A stretch of 35,475 nucleotides of DNA. It comes from an uncultured Erysipelotrichaceae bacterium. Its GTDB lineage: Bacteria; Bacillota_I; Bacilli_A; RF39; UBA660. Shown one piece after another: positions 25,454 through 35,006 of the stretch. The number at the start of each line of letters is the position of its first letter. The first letter of the stretch is position 1. Position numbers and translations under genes: made by a program. The notes beneath the pieces were generated by a model. The model saw only the letters and a program-made list of their open reading frames with translations. It made no database searches and was not told the DNA's origin. The stretch lies in NCBI GenBank assembly GCA_902768065.1, contig CACXJP010000016.1, positions 1 through 35,475 on the forward strand, in the 5' to 3' direction.

Positions 25454-26689
25454 CTATTTTAATATATATGGATCCTTTTCAGTACCCTTTCCCTTTTTCA
25501 ATAAAACTTTACTATTTAAGTAAACTACTGGTCTTATTTTAGAATAATCTGCTGTTGTATTTGCCTCTACAACTCCATCCTGATTAACCATATATGCAGT
25601 AGCAGTATTTTGTGAGTTGGCAGTTACTAACCACCATTCATCATCAATTGATAAATAATTATAATTCATACAACTTCTAGTACCAGCACTCTTACAATTA
25701 GGATCAAGACTTGCATATAAATAATCAGATAAAGTAAGTAATCCCATTTTTTGATCTCTAAGAACTTCTTTACATTCTTCTGAATTATCCTTAGTCTCAG
25801 AATTAATAGCTCTTTTTCCAGTACAAACATTATAATTGACTAATCTTGCTTTATCCTTCTTAGAAAGAATATCTTCTCCGTCATCTGCAACAGGTTCATC
25901 ATAGATTCTTTCTAAATACTCTCTTACTCTACTTATTGAATAATTATTAATACCTGCTTCATAAAGCATAGATTCATTATATCTATTATCCCATGGTTGA
26001 GAATAATCTAATCCATTCGCATGAATCAAAACAATATTATCATCACTAGTTACTTTAACAATTCTCCACAAACTATTATCCATCTTAACATAATTATTTA
26101 CATATTCACCACGGAAATAATAAGCTCCACCTCTAGAGTACAAACCATCTCCAGAAGTAACAATATCATCATCATTTACAATCTTTTTATATAACTCAAC
26201 TGTAGTATAGTTCTCACCACAATTCAAGAATGGAGTATATAAATACTCAGATCCTGATTTTTCAACCTGTACAGTTCCACTACAAGCAACACCTTCAGGA
26301 AGATATTCAGATAAATCCTTCATTTTACCTGCAGCTACCAAATTACTAGAATCAATTTCAACAATATCTCCATCTTCACCAGGCAAACTATCAGGATAAT
26401 CTTTAAAATATGACTCAGCCGCAGTTGCAAGAACTTCTTCAATATCTTCATACTCATACTTTTTCTTAGTGAAGAGAGAAAGTATAAATAGTATAAATAT
26501 TAATATAACTGCTCCCGCAACAATAAATGCCATCATCTTCATTAATTTTTTCTTTGCAGAATCATCACTTGATCCATGAGAACTTGATTGTTTTTCTTTT
26601 TCTTCCTCTTCTATTTCAATATCTTCTACTTCTTCAAATTCTTCCTCTTCATTTTTTTGTTTTTTAACTAAATTTTCATTAACATTCAT
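25454..26689 (-). CDS. Membrane-anchored protein with DUF6273/pilin-like extracellular region
   Basis: 411 residues. An acidic cytoplasmic N-terminus (runs of E and D to about residue 35) precedes one helix (about 50-71), then an external region of about 330 residues. The proximal part has YTPFLNCG-type segments seen in class II/pilin-like proteins. The distal part resembles DUF6273-type domains: MDNSLWRIVKV, a YSQPWDNRYNE loop, several paired Cys, WWLVTANSQ and the closing SKIRPVVYLNSKVLLKKGKG. It may be a surface or adhesive component of the secretion apparatus. It is the last gene in the transfer locus. ATG 26689 has the SD AAAGGG 8 bases upstream. The domain assignment is from recall and is moderate. 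Confidence 0.7.
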   Translation of the reverse strand: MNVNENLVKKQKNEEEEFEEVEDIEIEEEEKEKQSSSHGSSDDSAKKKLMKMMAFIVAGAVILIFILFILSLFTKKKYEYEDIEEVLATAAESYFKDYPDSLPGEDGDIVEIDSSNLVAAGKMKDLSEYLPEGVACSGTVQVEKSGSEYLYTPFLNCGENYTTVELYKKIVNDDDIVTSGDGLYSRGGAYYFRGEYVNNYVKMDNSLWRIVKVTSDDNIVLIHANGLDYSQPWDNRYNESMLYEAGINNYSISRVREYLERIYDEPVADDGEDILSKKDKARLVNYNVCTGKRAINSETKDNSEECKEVLRDQKMGLLTLSDYLYASLDPNCKSAGTRSCMNYNYLSIDDEWWLVTANSQNTATAYMVNQDGVVEANTTADYSKIRPVVYLNSKVLLKKGKGTEKDPYILK

Positions 26690-26703
26690 AAACAAAACCC
26701 TTT

Positions 26704-29121
26704 CTAATTATCAAAAAAATCATCAAAGAAGTCATCATCATCATCTCCATCATCCAAATTAATATTTGGAACAGGAGTAGAATTATTCTCCTTAACAACT
26801 TTGTCAGTATTATCATAAATATTATTAATACTATTAATAGGTTGTTGTGGTTCAGATACAACTTCCTTAGAATTTTCTATAATTGGAGCACTACTTGTCT
26901 CAGCTGGAGCTTTTTCTTCAGCCTTTTCCTTTGTTTCATTTTGGCGCTTTTCTTCTTCTTCTAATTCAGCAATTTTAGCATCAATCTTTCTTACAAGTTC
27001 ATCTACATCAAAACCTAAATCATCATCATAACTATCACTAGTCTCTTCAGTCTTAGGAGATGGTGATGCAACCTTGGTATCACTTATATCTGATTTTATT
27101 GGCTCAAATGGATTAAAGGTATTTTCTTCCATTTGTCTTTTAAAAGTATCAAAATCAGGTACAGATGATCCTGAATCACTTGGTTTATTTCTTGTCAAGA
27201 AGTCAGGAATTTCTACATCATTACCGCTTTTATGAGAAGTAGGTTTAATAGAAGCTGGAACCTTATCTGGTTTTTCAGCCATATTAGCACGTGGCATAGA
27301 ACCCATTCCAGGAAGACCAGGTAACCCAGGAATTCCAGGGAAAGAACCCATTCCAGGTAAAGCCATACCACCTTGCTTATCTCCATCCTCAGCAGAATTC
27401 ATCATTTCTAATAATTTCTTCTTCTTTTGATTCTTAACAAATTCTTTTATATCAAAAGTATGAACTTCTTTCTTTGGTCTTGTTGGATATTTAGCAGGTG
27501 GATATTTTTTACCCCAATCAATTTTAAAGAATGGAGTGAATTTTGTTTTGAAAGGTTGTAATCTCATTCTTAAAATAATAACCTCAAATTGTTTCATTCT
27601 CTGCAAGTCAGAAACAGTAACCAATGGTGTTGAAGCAGTTTTATCATCTTTCTTAGATTTTACTTCACCACATAGTTTAGATATTTCTTCCAAAGCCTTT
27701 AACTCAGTAGTAATCAGATAAATAATATTACCACAGTTACCTCTAATAGTTTCTGCATCTTCTTTTCCATATACATCATCTAATTGCGCAAAGTTTTGAA
27801 TAATCATTGTAAATCTAATTCTTCTTGATCTTGCAGCAGTAATCATTGTAGTAACATCTTTTAAAGGTGGCATATTTGCAAACTCATCTAATAAGAAATT
27901 AGTTCTAACTGGTAACTGTCCACCATGTCTTTGTGCAACATTAATTAATGTTTCATATATCTGTTTTAATAGAATTGTAACCAATGAATGGTATGTTTTC
28001 TTTTCATCTTGAATAACTATAAACACAGCTGTTGGTCTCTCACCAATGCTTTCAAGATTTATATCACTATGAGAAAGCATTTCTGATAAATTCTCACGTG
28101 ATGCAAACAATTTAACTTTTTGCTTAAATACTGATAAGATACTTCCCTTTGTTTCACTAGGTGCCATAATCGTACTTGAAGCATTAATTGCAGCAGCACT
28201 AGCAGGATCTTTGCCAGCAAAGTATTCTTTGATATATGTTGATCCACCAAACTTTTCTTCACCAACTGTAGTAGCAAGAGAAATACTGTTAATATTTATC
28301 TCATCAGGTTTAGCATCTTCAAATAAACCTAAAGCAACTCCCGAAAAATAATCAGCTGATGTTTTTTCCCAGAATGGATCAGCATTCTTATTTGAATCAT
28401 CATACAAAATATTCAAAGCCAAGTCATCAAGTAACTCGATAGCCTTATCCTGATTACCAGACTTATATATTTGATATGGTAAAGACATTGGATTCCATGC
28501 ATTACCATTTTGAGGATCACGGAAATTCAATAGTAATATCTGATAACCCCTAGATCTCAACATATTACTAGTTTTTTCATAAATTTCACCTTTAGGGTCT
28601 GTAATAATCATTGACTCTCTAGCTTTTGCCAAACTATAAACCATTGGCAAGATAACAGTTTGAGTTTTACCTGAACCAGTAGCTCCTATTACAAGTGAGT
28701 GATATTCACCATTATCAACCCACATCTCAGTATCATTTAATAAAATTGGAACCCCGGCTTCTTTACTATTCTTTTGTCTTAATTCAACACGAGATAATTC
28801 TTTCTTTATTTCTTTATCCTTTGCCCATCTAGAGTAACCTTTGCTACTCTTATTCATAGTAAGACCAAAACCCTCTTCTCTTTCTATAAACCATGAGTTA
28901 ACACTCATAAATAAACCAACTAAAGCAATCAGATAAAATACAATAGTAGACTTAATACAATCTATAGTAAAAGCTGGTAAGGGATTAATTCCACTTAATT
29001 GCCCATCAACAGCAAAAGAATGAACATTAGCAACAACAATAGCTACTATATACAATAAAAATATAGCAAACATTGCGAATATAAATAAATCATCACTATC
29101 TGCTCTAAATTTAAATTTCAT
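26704..29121 (-). CDS. VirD4/TraG-type coupling ATPase with long disordered tail
   Basis: 805 residues from ATG 29121 (GAAGGG about 9 bases upstream; ATG 29130 is too close to it). Two N-terminal membrane helices (about 13-35 and 58-76) precede a cytoplasmic ATPase with Walker A GATGSGKT (about 146-153), ITDPKGEIYEK, and Walker B FLLDEFANMP (about 410). It is the coupling protein that brings substrates to the channel, the Gram-positive counterpart of TrsK/TcpA/VirD4. After about residue 555 the tail is unusual: Gly-Pro-Met repeats (GMGSFPGIPGLPGLPGMG), then Ser/Thr/Glu-rich sequence, a coiled stretch (IAELEEEEKRQNE) and an Asp/Phe-rich end (DDDDDFFDDFF). The tail may bind substrates. Confidence 0.93.
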   Translation of the reverse strand: MKFKFRADSDDLFIFAMFAIFLLYIVAIVVANVHSFAVDGQLSGINPLPAFTIDCIKSTIVFYLIALVGLFMSVNSWFIEREEGFGLTMNKSSKGYSRWAKDKEIKKELSRVELRQKNSKEAGVPILLNDTEMWVDNGEYHSLVIGATGSGKTQTVILPMVYSLAKARESMIITDPKGEIYEKTSNMLRSRGYQILLLNFRDPQNGNAWNPMSLPYQIYKSGNQDKAIELLDDLALNILYDDSNKNADPFWEKTSADYFSGVALGLFEDAKPDEININSISLATTVGEEKFGGSTYIKEYFAGKDPASAAAINASSTIMAPSETKGSILSVFKQKVKLFASRENLSEMLSHSDINLESIGERPTAVFIVIQDEKKTYHSLVTILLKQIYETLINVAQRHGGQLPVRTNFLLDEFANMPPLKDVTTMITAARSRRIRFTMIIQNFAQLDDVYGKEDAETIRGNCGNIIYLITTELKALEEISKLCGEVKSKKDDKTASTPLVTVSDLQRMKQFEVIILRMRLQPFKTKFTPFFKIDWGKKYPPAKYPTRPKKEVHTFDIKEFVKNQKKKKLLEMMNSAEDGDKQGGMALPGMGSFPGIPGLPGLPGMGSMPRANMAEKPDKVPASIKPTSHKSGNDVEIPDFLTRNKPSDSGSSVPDFDTFKRQMEENTFNPFEPIKSDISDTKVASPSPKTEETSDSYDDDLGFDVDELVRKIDAKIAELEEEEKRQNETKEKAEEKAPAETSSAPIIENSKEVVSEPQQPINSINNIYDNTDKVVKENNSTPVPNINLDDGDDDDDFFDDFFDN

Positions 29122-29175
29122 AAGAATCATCCCTTCTTCTTTTATTATAGCTTAAAAACACAAAACTGTCATTAA

Positions 29176-29955
29176 TTACTGATTAGAAATTATAATTTTA
29201 AAACCATCATCTTCATATTTATATAACATATCTACTCTATCAGCAACACTATATTTACTACAGCTTAAAATAAGTTCTGTAACGTTGTCATCATCTACAT
29301 CCAAAAATGTATTGTAATATGGTTTACAACCATTAAACCCTTTATTAGCCGTAACATCTTTATAAATATAATAAATATTATCATTCTTAACCATAAAAGC
29401 AATTGAAAAGCTTTTTTCAGGTTCAAAATCAAGAGGAAATGCATTACTAATTAGATAGAATGTTTCGTCATTAAAATCATTATCAATATCAAGCTCTATT
29501 TTATATATTGATGTAAATTTACTACTAGTACTAATTCCATTGCTTTCTAAAACATAATTAACAAATTCATAATTATCTACTTCTTCTGTTGTAAAATTAT
29601 TGACTTTTAAATCAAAATTAGCACTATAAGCAAACATCTCACCATCTATCTTAACAGCATTCTTTTGATCATCAAAAGCATACCATTTATCACTATACCA
29701 TAGATAATAATTTCCAACTTCCTGGCTGTTTTCAAACACTTTATATTTTTTCCAGCTTAAATCTTGAAGACTAGATTTATAAGTAATATTATGCCATTTT
29801 TTTTCAGAAAGCTTCCAAACTGTTTCATCTCCAACAATTAACACTTCAGAAACTTTCTCTTCTTTTATATTCTTTGTACCAAATACGGCAAACATTACTA
29901 CTAGAAAAACAACCAAAATAGCAATTAAAATTATATAAACTTTCTTCTTTACCAT
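29176..29955 (-). CDS. Membrane-anchored protein with Asp-rich loops, unknown function
   Basis: 259 residues: a basic start and one helix (about 5-25), then an external region. Two segments, DIDNDFNDETFYL and DVDDDNVTELILSC, look like the Asp-rich calcium loops of FG-GAP/VCBS-like repeats. Earlier there are Trp/Tyr-rich strands (YYLWYSDKWYAFDD). Function unknown; its place between the wall enzyme and the coupling ATPase suggests a structural part of the secretion apparatus. The SD AGGTGAT is 5 bases before ATG 29955. Confidence 0.75.
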   Translation of the reverse strand: MVKKKVYIILIAILVVFLVVMFAVFGTKNIKEEKVSEVLIVGDETVWKLSEKKWHNITYKSSLQDLSWKKYKVFENSQEVGNYYLWYSDKWYAFDDQKNAVKIDGEMFAYSANFDLKVNNFTTEEVDNYEFVNYVLESNGISTSSKFTSIYKIELDIDNDFNDETFYLISNAFPLDFEPEKSFSIAFMVKNDNIYYIYKDVTANKGFNGCKPYYNTFLDVDDDNVTELILSCSKYSVADRVDMLYKYEDDGFKIIISNQ

Positions 29956-29963
29956 AATATCAC

Positions 29964-32321
29964 CTAACTAACTTTATAATATGCAAGTGTAGAAGTATTT
30001 GCCCAATTATATTGATCCCACATATCTTTATTATCACTTGCTGGATCAATCATCTGAACACTAGAACCATTTACACCTTCAACTGCAACCCAGTGTTGAC
30101 CAGTATTACCTTTTACCTCAGCAACTACATAAACACCTTGTTGACTAGTAAGTTCTTTAATCTTATTTAATTTTTGCTCACGACTCAAACCAGCAACCGA
30201 ATCTTGACCCTGATATACAAAGTTTGGAGCGGCTTTTTGTGGAGAAGACCATACAAAGTTTCCACCACCTGCTATACCACCATTGTTATTCAAAAATTCA
30301 ACAAAAGTACCAGGATTTAATGGATTAATACTTGTTTGTACGCCACTTCTTGCCATTTGAATAGATACTGATGTAACTAAACATCCAATTTGAGCAAGAG
30401 TCTGTCCAGAATTACCCATCGGAGTTGAGCCCCAACGTTCATCTCCTTGTCTCCAATTAGAATATTCACCATCGCTGGCACAAATTCCACCACTTCCACT
30501 ACAACTAAATTTTTTAATATCTGCAGCACCTGAATCTCTAGAACCATTATTATATGTTTGCATCAAAATCTGTTTATAATTTAATCCTTGATTTGCAAGA
30601 CTCCTCCACATATTTTGCTCAGTACTAAGATACCCACAATTTATTATATAACCTTGACTATTTACCAAAACTTCCCCTTGGGTTTCTGCAGCAGCCCTTC
30701 TAATGTCATGATCCTGAGGAAGTGCTGGCTTATGAAACCAAGCATTCGGATCATCACCATCTACAGTATATCCACCCTCGGAACCTCCACCTTCATCATG
30801 ACATCCCTTATCAATATTACAAAAAACTTGATCGGCGACACACGAACTTATTTGAAGAATCCATTGTCCATTTTCCTGTTCAAGTTTTAAACCTCTAGCA
30901 TTTCCCATTGAAGCTGGTCTAGATAACGCAAAACTTCTTGCAGCTACCATCTGAGTCTTATACTGTTCAATAGGTGCCCCATCACCAACCTCAGCATATG
31001 CAACACCAGCAACATAATCTTCAAAATCAACTAGATCAGGTCCAACTGGAGTGTGATAACTACCATTACCATATGGAGGTTCACACTGCATCAATCTAAC
31101 CTTAAGATTAGATATAGACATATTTTTCGTATAATTTGTCCCATTCGCATAAAAACCTTTTATATCATAAGTACAACTACCAATCGATGCACAGGAAGAA
31201 GATCTTTGCTCCTTTCCAATAAAATCATTGTAGTCTTCAATATATCTAAATACTTCATCAGCAATTTCTTTACGTTCATCATCACTAGTATCTTTTAAAT
31301 AAGCAGGAATTATATTATTAATTAAATTATTTTTAAATGTCTCTTCACTATAAACACCATTATCAAACATTGCATCAGCCCATGAACTTATAGTAGATTC
31401 AGATACCTTCTCATAAGTTATATCAGCACCATTTGCTTCTAAAACATGATAAATTGCTACTATCTTCATTGCATCAACTGTTTTTCCTTGAGCCTGGTAT
31501 CTTAATTTAACATTATTAACTCTATCAAAAAATTCCTGTTGCTCTTTAGATGATGCAGTATACTCTATATCACCAGTTTCCTCACCCAAAGTTTGACTCA
31601 TTCCCATAGCATCATCAAACTCACCAAATATACCAGAAACAAGTGACACAGCAGCAAATATAATAATGATAAAAAGTAAAAGAGGCATAAAGAAAATCAT
31701 AGTAGTTATAAATATATTCTTAAAAATAAATTTAGATAAGCCTTTACCTTTAGACTTTTCATCACTGGAAGAGTCCCCTCCTCCACCAGAAGAAGGAAGA
31801 GAACTACTTTGTCCTCCTCCTGCTTTATTTTTTGCATTCTGTGCTTGATTAGCTGCTTGTTGAGCTTTTTGAGCTTGTTGAGCCTTACTAGCAGCTTCAT
31901 TTGCTTTTTGTGCTTTATCTGCAGCATTCGCTGCATTACTAGCATTGCTTGCCGCTCCAGCAGCACCAGCACCACCGCCAGCTCCACCACTTTTCATTCG
32001 AGCAGCAGTTCCTATTTTATCACTAGCACCACTTTCATTTAATTTATTTGATGCATTTTGTATTTTTTTTCCACCTGGTGCCATTTTATTAGCTCTAGTC
32101 ATACCTTTTCCTAGAGCCTCTGTACTTTTACCACCAGTTATTTTATCCGCAGCTTTTACAGCAGCACCAGCTGCCATAGCATAAGGATTCTTTGAAGCAA
32201 TCGCAACATCAGCAGCATTTCTTATATTATTCGCATTATTTTGTGTACTTCTTTCATCTTCTGCTTTTCGATCTGCAACATGATCACTTTTTGTGTAATC
32301 TTTATTATCTGCCACTGACAT
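29964..32321 (-). CDS. Membrane-anchored SpoIID-domain plus C39-like peptidase protein of the T4SS locus
   Basis: 785 residues. Using numbering from GTG 32327: residues 1-195 are Ala/Gln/Asn/Gly-rich low complexity, probably cytoplasmic; a helix spans about 200-232; a helical region follows to about 375; a SpoIID/LytB-type domain spans about 405-595 with DFEDYVAGVAYAEVGDG (candidate catalytic Glu446) and QMVAARSFALSR; and a C39/papain-like domain spans about 622-785 with Cys649 in QIGCLVTS, His745 in GQHWVAVEG and Asp761 in MIDPAS. SpoIID is a lytic transglycosylase acting on denuded glycan, and C39-like domains cut peptides or amides. It is thus likely the wall-opening factor of the channel, in the position of VirB1/TrsG/CwlT. 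The start codon (ATG 32321, GTG 32327 or GTG 32315) is unsettled next to AGGTGG. Confidence 0.85.
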   Translation of the reverse strand: MSVADNKDYTKSDHVADRKAEDERSTQNNANNIRNAADVAIASKNPYAMAAGAAVKAADKITGGKSTEALGKGMTRANKMAPGGKKIQNASNKLNESGASDKIGTAARMKSGGAGGGAGAAGAASNASNAANAADKAQKANEAASKAQQAQKAQQAANQAQNAKNKAGGGQSSSLPSSGGGGDSSSDEKSKGKGLSKFIFKNIFITTMIFFMPLLLFIIIIFAAVSLVSGIFGEFDDAMGMSQTLGEETGDIEYTASSKEQQEFFDRVNNVKLRYQAQGKTVDAMKIVAIYHVLEANGADITYEKVSESTISSWADAMFDNGVYSEETFKNNLINNIIPAYLKDTSDDERKEIADEVFRYIEDYNDFIGKEQRSSSCASIGSCTYDIKGFYANGTNYTKNMSISNLKVRLMQCEPPYGNGSYHTPVGPDLVDFEDYVAGVAYAEVGDGAPIEQYKTQMVAARSFALSRPASMGNARGLKLEQENGQWILQISSCVADQVFCNIDKGCHDEGGGSEGGYTVDGDDPNAWFHKPALPQDHDIRRAAAETQGEVLVNSQGYIINCGYLSTEQNMWRSLANQGLNYKQILMQTYNNGSRDSGAADIKKFSCSGSGGICASDGEYSNWRQGDERWGSTPMGNSGQTLAQIGCLVTSVSIQMARSGVQTSINPLNPGTFVEFLNNNGGIAGGGNFVWSSPQKAAPNFVYQGQDSVAGLSREQKLNKIKELTSQQGVYVVAEVKGNTGQHWVAVEGVNGSSVQMIDPASDNKDMWDQYNWANTSTLAYYKVS

Positions 32322-32343
32322 CACCACCTAACTTCACATTGAA

Positions 32344-34134
32344 CTAGAAACCTCCACCAATACCAAAGGAATCTAATTCATCCTGTGTAACAGCAATATT
32401 TATTCTCATACGCCTGCTACCGCATACAAACAGAGCTTCACCCTGAGAATAACGTTTAATACTTTCCTTTTCACTTTCATTCAAATCTATCAGTAAAGAT
32501 AAATCTTCAACAGCTTGTTTCTTTAATCCCATAATTAAGTAATAAGAAGAGTTATCAAAAATAGCTTTTCCTTGTGTAATTACAGAAGGATCAGAGAAAT
32601 CACTAGGTTGTTGTGTAATTATTATTGTACCTGTATTATACTTTCTTGCACGTCTTTGTACTTGTGCTAAGAAATCAGCACCCAAAGCATTATTATCTCC
32701 TAACAATACATGAGCTTCATCAACCATCAATACAGTATCAACATTATAATCTAGACATAATCCCCAAGCATATTTTAATACATTAAAGAACAATGCATTT
32801 TTAACAGAAGAATCACTATTCATTAATTCCTTTATATTAAATACCATGAAGTCACTACCTTTTCTAATAGTAGTGTGTCCATCAAAATAGAATTTTAATT
32901 CTTTTGTAATAGGTCTAACTTTAAGTTCCAATCTCTCCATTATGTCACGTTCTTGAGTTTGCTCAGTCATTGACATAAGTCTACCCTTAATAGTAGCATA
33001 TACATCACTAAATGTAGGATAATCCTGAGATGTATACTTAGAAAAATCAGCTTTAAAATCAATACCAAATCTTCTATATGTATCCTGTACTATTTCAGAA
33101 AACATAGTTAGAACATCTTCTTCAATAGAAGGATCATAGTATTTCATAAATGCCTTTAAGAATTGTAATGTTCTAGTTAAAACCGTATAGCCTAAACCTT
33201 GTTTTATTTCATCTTCATCAGCATCTATTACTATTTCAAGTGGATTTATTAAACCAAATTCTCCACCTTTACCAATATCAACTGTATCTCCACCATAAGT
33301 ACGAGTTAATTCTCTAAATTCGTCTTCTGGATCGATTATAACAATTTGACAACCATTTCTAATATGAGTTCTCAACATCAATTTAGCAGCAGTTGATTTT
33401 CCTGAACCAGATGTTCCAAGCATAATCATATTAGCATTATTTCTATTATTTTCTTTACGTATTTTATATAAGAATTGATTAAATAAAATAACTCCTCCTG
33501 AAAAATCAACACCTAGTAATGTAGATAATCCAGGATCTTTTATACTATCAAAAATAAATGGATACATAGCAGCTACAGTAACAGATGGAATTGGAGTACC
33601 AATTCTTTGTTCAATATCTTGTGAAGGGAAAACTGGTAAAATTGATTTAAGAACCTTTTCTTGTTCAAATCTTAAAGCAATAGCTTTTAATTCCATAGAA
33701 TCCAAATAATTTCTAACATTTAATTTTTTTAATTCCAAATCTTCTTTTGTATCAGCAGTAATCATAATGTGCATTTGGAAATCAAAAATTCTAGCTTGAG
33801 ATGCAGCTAACATTGAAATAAAGTATTCCAAACTTTCAGCATCTTGTCTAATTCTTTCCTTAGTAGTTTGATCTCTTTCATTCTGATATCTTTCTTTCAA
33901 TTCAGCAACCTGTTTATTTAACATCTTTTGCATATCAGAAAATGGTACTGGTATATGTTTAACAACAACTTTAATACCAGACATATTAGTTAAACTTGAT
34001 AAGTATCCTGGCATTATATATTTTGGATAAGATACAACTGTTAATATTGTTGCATACTTATCACTTATGAAAAAATCACTTGAGTTAAAATGTAGTCCCT
34101 TAGGGGCTAACTGACTTCTTAATCCTGTACTCAT
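32344..34134 (-). CDS. VirB4-type conjugation/secretion ATPase
   Basis: 596 residues, like TrsE/TraE of Gram-positive conjugation systems. An N-terminal region, LAPKGLHFNSSDFFISD and following, leads into the RecA-like ATPase with Walker A LGTSGSGKST (239-248), a PEDEFRELTRTYGG block after it, Walker B VLMVDEAH (468-475) and IITQQPSDF. It powers assembly of the channel and substrate movement with VirD4. Its ATG overlaps the preceding stop by 4 bases (ATGA). The order VirB3-like, TrsD-like, VirB4 matches the trs (pGO1) and tra (pIP501) operons. Confidence 0.94.
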   Translation of the reverse strand: MSTGLRSQLAPKGLHFNSSDFFISDKYATILTVVSYPKYIMPGYLSSLTNMSGIKVVVKHIPVPFSDMQKMLNKQVAELKERYQNERDQTTKERIRQDAESLEYFISMLAASQARIFDFQMHIMITADTKEDLELKKLNVRNYLDSMELKAIALRFEQEKVLKSILPVFPSQDIEQRIGTPIPSVTVAAMYPFIFDSIKDPGLSTLLGVDFSGGVILFNQFLYKIRKENNRNNANMIMLGTSGSGKSTAAKLMLRTHIRNGCQIVIIDPEDEFRELTRTYGGDTVDIGKGGEFGLINPLEIVIDADEDEIKQGLGYTVLTRTLQFLKAFMKYYDPSIEEDVLTMFSEIVQDTYRRFGIDFKADFSKYTSQDYPTFSDVYATIKGRLMSMTEQTQERDIMERLELKVRPITKELKFYFDGHTTIRKGSDFMVFNIKELMNSDSSVKNALFFNVLKYAWGLCLDYNVDTVLMVDEAHVLLGDNNALGADFLAQVQRRARKYNTGTIIITQQPSDFSDPSVITQGKAIFDNSSYYLIMGLKKQAVEDLSLLIDLNESEKESIKRYSQGEALFVCGSRRMRINIAVTQDELDSFGIGGGF

Positions 34135-34688
34135 ACTGGCATCACCGTTCCAAACTCTGTAGTAGTTCCTCCATTTAGGAAGTTCTCTAAAACTAATCTT
34201 AAATCAGAATTACTTATAAGTGATGCATTTAATCCACAAGTAGCAAGACCGTTAATCATTTGTCTTACTCTTTTTTGTAATAAATCTACATCTTTTGTCT
34301 TAAACATAAAATAATATTCAGTATCAACAACATTATTTCTAATAAAAGATTCACCTTTATCAATATCCTGTAATATTAATTTTCTAATCGCAGGAGATTG
34401 TGTTTCATTTAATAGTAATTGCATTTGTGACATATAGACAGAAATATCTACTGGTCTATCAGCAACAACCAACCAAAATTCATAATCTAATGTGTTATAA
34501 AAATTTCTTAAAGCTATTAATATATTATTCTGTAAATCAGGATCAAGAATAAATATATTTCTAGGAGTGATTTTTACTCCGCTAACTTTAAAATTATCTT
34601 TTGTAATAATCATATTGTTCTGAATTGCTCTAACTGGCAACCAGTCTTCAGTAAATCCACTACTTACTCCTTTTTTTGATGACGCCAC
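34131..34688 (-). CDS. TrsD/TraD-like conjugation protein (VirB4 N-terminal-like)
   Basis: 185 residues, no membrane segment. The start WLPVRAIQNNMIITKDN followed by VKITPRNIF resembles the first domain found in some VirB4/TraC proteins and in the separate TrsD-type proteins of Staphylococcus conjugative plasmids. It ends with SNSDLRLVLENFLNGG just ahead of the VirB4 gene. GTG 34688 lies inside the VirB3-like gene (29-base overlap); the SD is poor. A split of a VirB4 gene is possible, but the downstream ATPase starts where TrsE proteins normally start, so two genes are more likely. Confidence 0.75.
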   Translation of the reverse strand: MASSKKGVSSGFTEDWLPVRAIQNNMIITKDNFKVSGVKITPRNIFILDPDLQNNILIALRNFYNTLDYEFWLVVADRPVDISVYMSQMQLLLNETQSPAIRKLILQDIDKGESFIRNNVVDTEYYFMFKTKDVDLLQKRVRQMINGLATCGLNASLISNSDLRLVLENFLNGGTTTEFGTVMPV

Positions 34689-34986
34689 TTTTCCAACACC
34701 AACCTTTCCATCTATATCTTTGACGATTTGTCAAAAATTCATATCCTTCTTGAATTATTACCATCATATTATGATAATGAGGTACCGGCATAACTAGAAA
34801 ACCAGTTATTATTGCCGGTGATAAACATAATATCGTTACAATCGTACTTGTTAAAGGAAGAAATGCTATTAAGATAAAAGTTACCAAAACGCCTCCTCCA
34901 AACAAATACAAATCGAATGGTCTAAACCAACCCAGTATCAATTTACCACGCTTTGTATTTGCAGGTATTAAATAATTATCATACAC
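34660..34986 (-). CDS. VirB3/TcpE-like membrane protein
   Basis: 108 residues. It has a short cytoplasmic start (LIPANTKRGKLILGWFRPFDL), two close membrane helices (about 27-45 and 50-68), then a cytoplasmic tail with YHNMMVIIQEGYEFLTNRQ and an RYRWKGW motif. The topology and the position before VirB4 match TrsC/TcpE/VirB3-type inner-membrane parts of type IV secretion. The start is GTG 34986; a stop precedes it in frame, and GGGAG is about 11 bases upstream. No TcpE domain search was possible. Confidence 0.8.
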   Translation of the reverse strand: MYDNYLIPANTKRGKLILGWFRPFDLYLFGGGVLVTFILIAFLPLTSTIVTILCLSPAIITGFLVMPVPHYHNMMVIIQEGYEFLTNRQRYRWKGWCWKSGVIKKRSK

Positions 34987-35006
34987 TTAATATCACGCTC
35001 CCAATA

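Noticed and set aside
31809..32184. Plus-strand reading frames rich in Cys/Ser or Ala/Pro
   Set aside because: They are antisense to the Ala/Gly/Gln repeats in the head of the SpoIID-C39 protein; low-complexity coding sequence opens the opposite frames. No SD or promoter.
34131..34688. VirB4 gene split by a recent frameshift
   Set aside because: The downstream ATPase begins where TrsE/TraE-type proteins begin, the two genes overlap by ATGA, and trs/tra operons carry a separate TrsD-type gene here. A natural two-gene arrangement is simpler.
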